Assembly: GCA_963377175.1 (NCBI GenBank)
Contig: CAUJNA010002890.1
Location: 217,501 to 281,500, forward strand
Length of the DNA stretch: 64,000 nt
Reading direction: 5' to 3'
Source of the DNA: Effrenium voratum
Lineage: Eukaryota; Sar; Dinophyceae; Suessiales; Symbiodiniaceae
The translations under genes were made by a program, and so were the position numbers. This document shows positions 63,518 to 64,000 of this stretch, in pieces; within the stretch, counting starts at the first letter, position 1; every line of letters starts with the position of its first letter. The notes below the pieces were generated by a model. It did not search any database, was not told the DNA's origin, and saw only the letters and a list, made by a program, of their open reading frames with translations.

Positions 63518-64000
63518 ATGAGCGTGATGAGGTGCGCGCTGCTAGTCACCCTTGCCGTTGGCCAGGCGAGCTTGGCAGAGGACGCCTCATGCGCCATGCA
63601 GCTAGCCACAAGAAAGGATGAGCTCACTCAACGCATCAACTTTACCGAAGTGCAAGCATACCGTCGCAAGTACTGCTACAATCCAGGTGGGTATGGGTCA
63701 AAATTAAGCCACCAGGATGTGGACCGCAGGTTTTAGTCCATGTTTGCATTTGCCAGGGCAAGCCATTCGGGGGTTATCCTATTTTTGACCCACAGCCAGG
63801 TGATGAGAAGAGTGGCGAGTACGGACGCCTGAACGGCCTCGCCAGTCAGCAGGAGTGTGAGGATTACTGTGCCGCCGACCCCAAGTGCAACTTTTATGGC
63901 TGGTACTCACGAAGCAGGTGTGATGCTTGTGCCCTGTACCAGAGCTGCACATACCAGCGCGACTCCGTGTGTCTAGATGGCGACTATCCGAAGGTGTACC
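63518..64000 (+). CDS. PAN/Apple-like protein, tandem copy 2, with intron; 3' cut
   Basis: Second copy, exactly 1592 bp downstream of the first ATG. Exon 1, 63518-63686, encodes the same signal peptide and the start of module 1 (YCYNP). Exon 2, 63800-64000, continues GDEKSGEYGRLNGLASQQEC to YPKVY and leaves the window inside module 1. The intron 63687-63799 (GTGGGT...CCAG, phase 1) is absent from copy 1. Read through, the frame would stop at VDRRF. Differences from copy 1 are few and conservative in character (for example SMA to SLA, KAYRGK to QAYRRK, YCSAD to YCAAD, FYAWY to FYGWY), so the copy appears functional. Confidence 0.85.
63687..63799 (+). mobile_element. Introner family H, copy 5: intron of PAN-like copy 2
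   Basis: The intronic insert 63689-63797 (109 bp) begins GGGTATGGGTCAAAATT and ends TATTTTTGACCCACAGCC, an inverted repeat. AGGT lies on both sides (63685-63688 and 63798-63801). Copy 1 has a single AGGT at this point (TCCAGGTGATGAG). Splicing between the two AG|GT copies removes GT, the element and AG, restoring the uninterrupted frame exactly. Family copies at 1336, 19830, 31283 (-) and 52437 show it is a dispersed element. Confidence 0.9.

Overview
This window looks like nuclear DNA of a dinoflagellate. A Suessiales or Polarella-like organism is my best guess, but the species is inference. The reasons are: every recognisable gene lies on the + strand; coding sequence is cut into very short exons separated by introns of 0.2-7 kb; introns mostly begin with GC or GA and nearly all end in AG followed by G; a secreted-protein gene is tandemly duplicated; and the non-coding DNA is packed with roughly 100-150 bp terminal-inverted-repeat (TIR) elements of the kind called introners or MITEs. 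No long ORF in the first 61 kb is a gene by itself. Genes only appear when short islands are joined by reading phase and protein family motif.

Layout. (1) 454-27078: a DUF4336-family protein assembled here from 17 exons of 27-98 bp (299 codons including the stop; the 5' end is missing). None of its 16 proposed introns starts with GT. (2) About 27.7-53.4 kb: an HflX-type (GTPBP6-like) ribosome-associated GTPase. Exons for G1, the switch/TLD segment, G3, NKxD (G4) and SAL (G5) lie in the right order between 31803 and 41756, and C-terminal exons follow. One of its introns carries a 4-kb satellite of about 66 copies of a 61-bp unit (47553-51585), bracketed by identical 32-bp direct repeats. (3) 53.4-61.7 kb: repeats plus four unassigned coding islands, including a possible first exon with a signal-peptide-like start (56871). 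(4) 61926-64000: two tandem copies (spacing 1592 bp) of a secreted, cysteine-rich, PAN/Apple-like protein. Copy 1 is a single open frame. Copy 2 is interrupted by a 113-bp intron and runs off the window.

The most informative observation is that intron. It is a 109-bp TIR element flanked by a 4-bp AGGT duplication, absent from copy 1. The left AG|GT supplies the 5' splice site and the right AG|GT supplies the 3' splice site. Relatives of the same element occur in introns of the two upstream genes in both orientations. The window therefore shows an intron apparently being born from a mobile element, next to genes that seem to have been fragmented and inflated by the same kind of process, with about ten element families, partly nested in each other.

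Limits: exon boundaries were set by eye from family motifs, phase continuity and AG acceptors, without alignment, RNA data or database search. Sequences between exons that are not listed separately are introns filled with the repeat families described, or contain nothing I can name.
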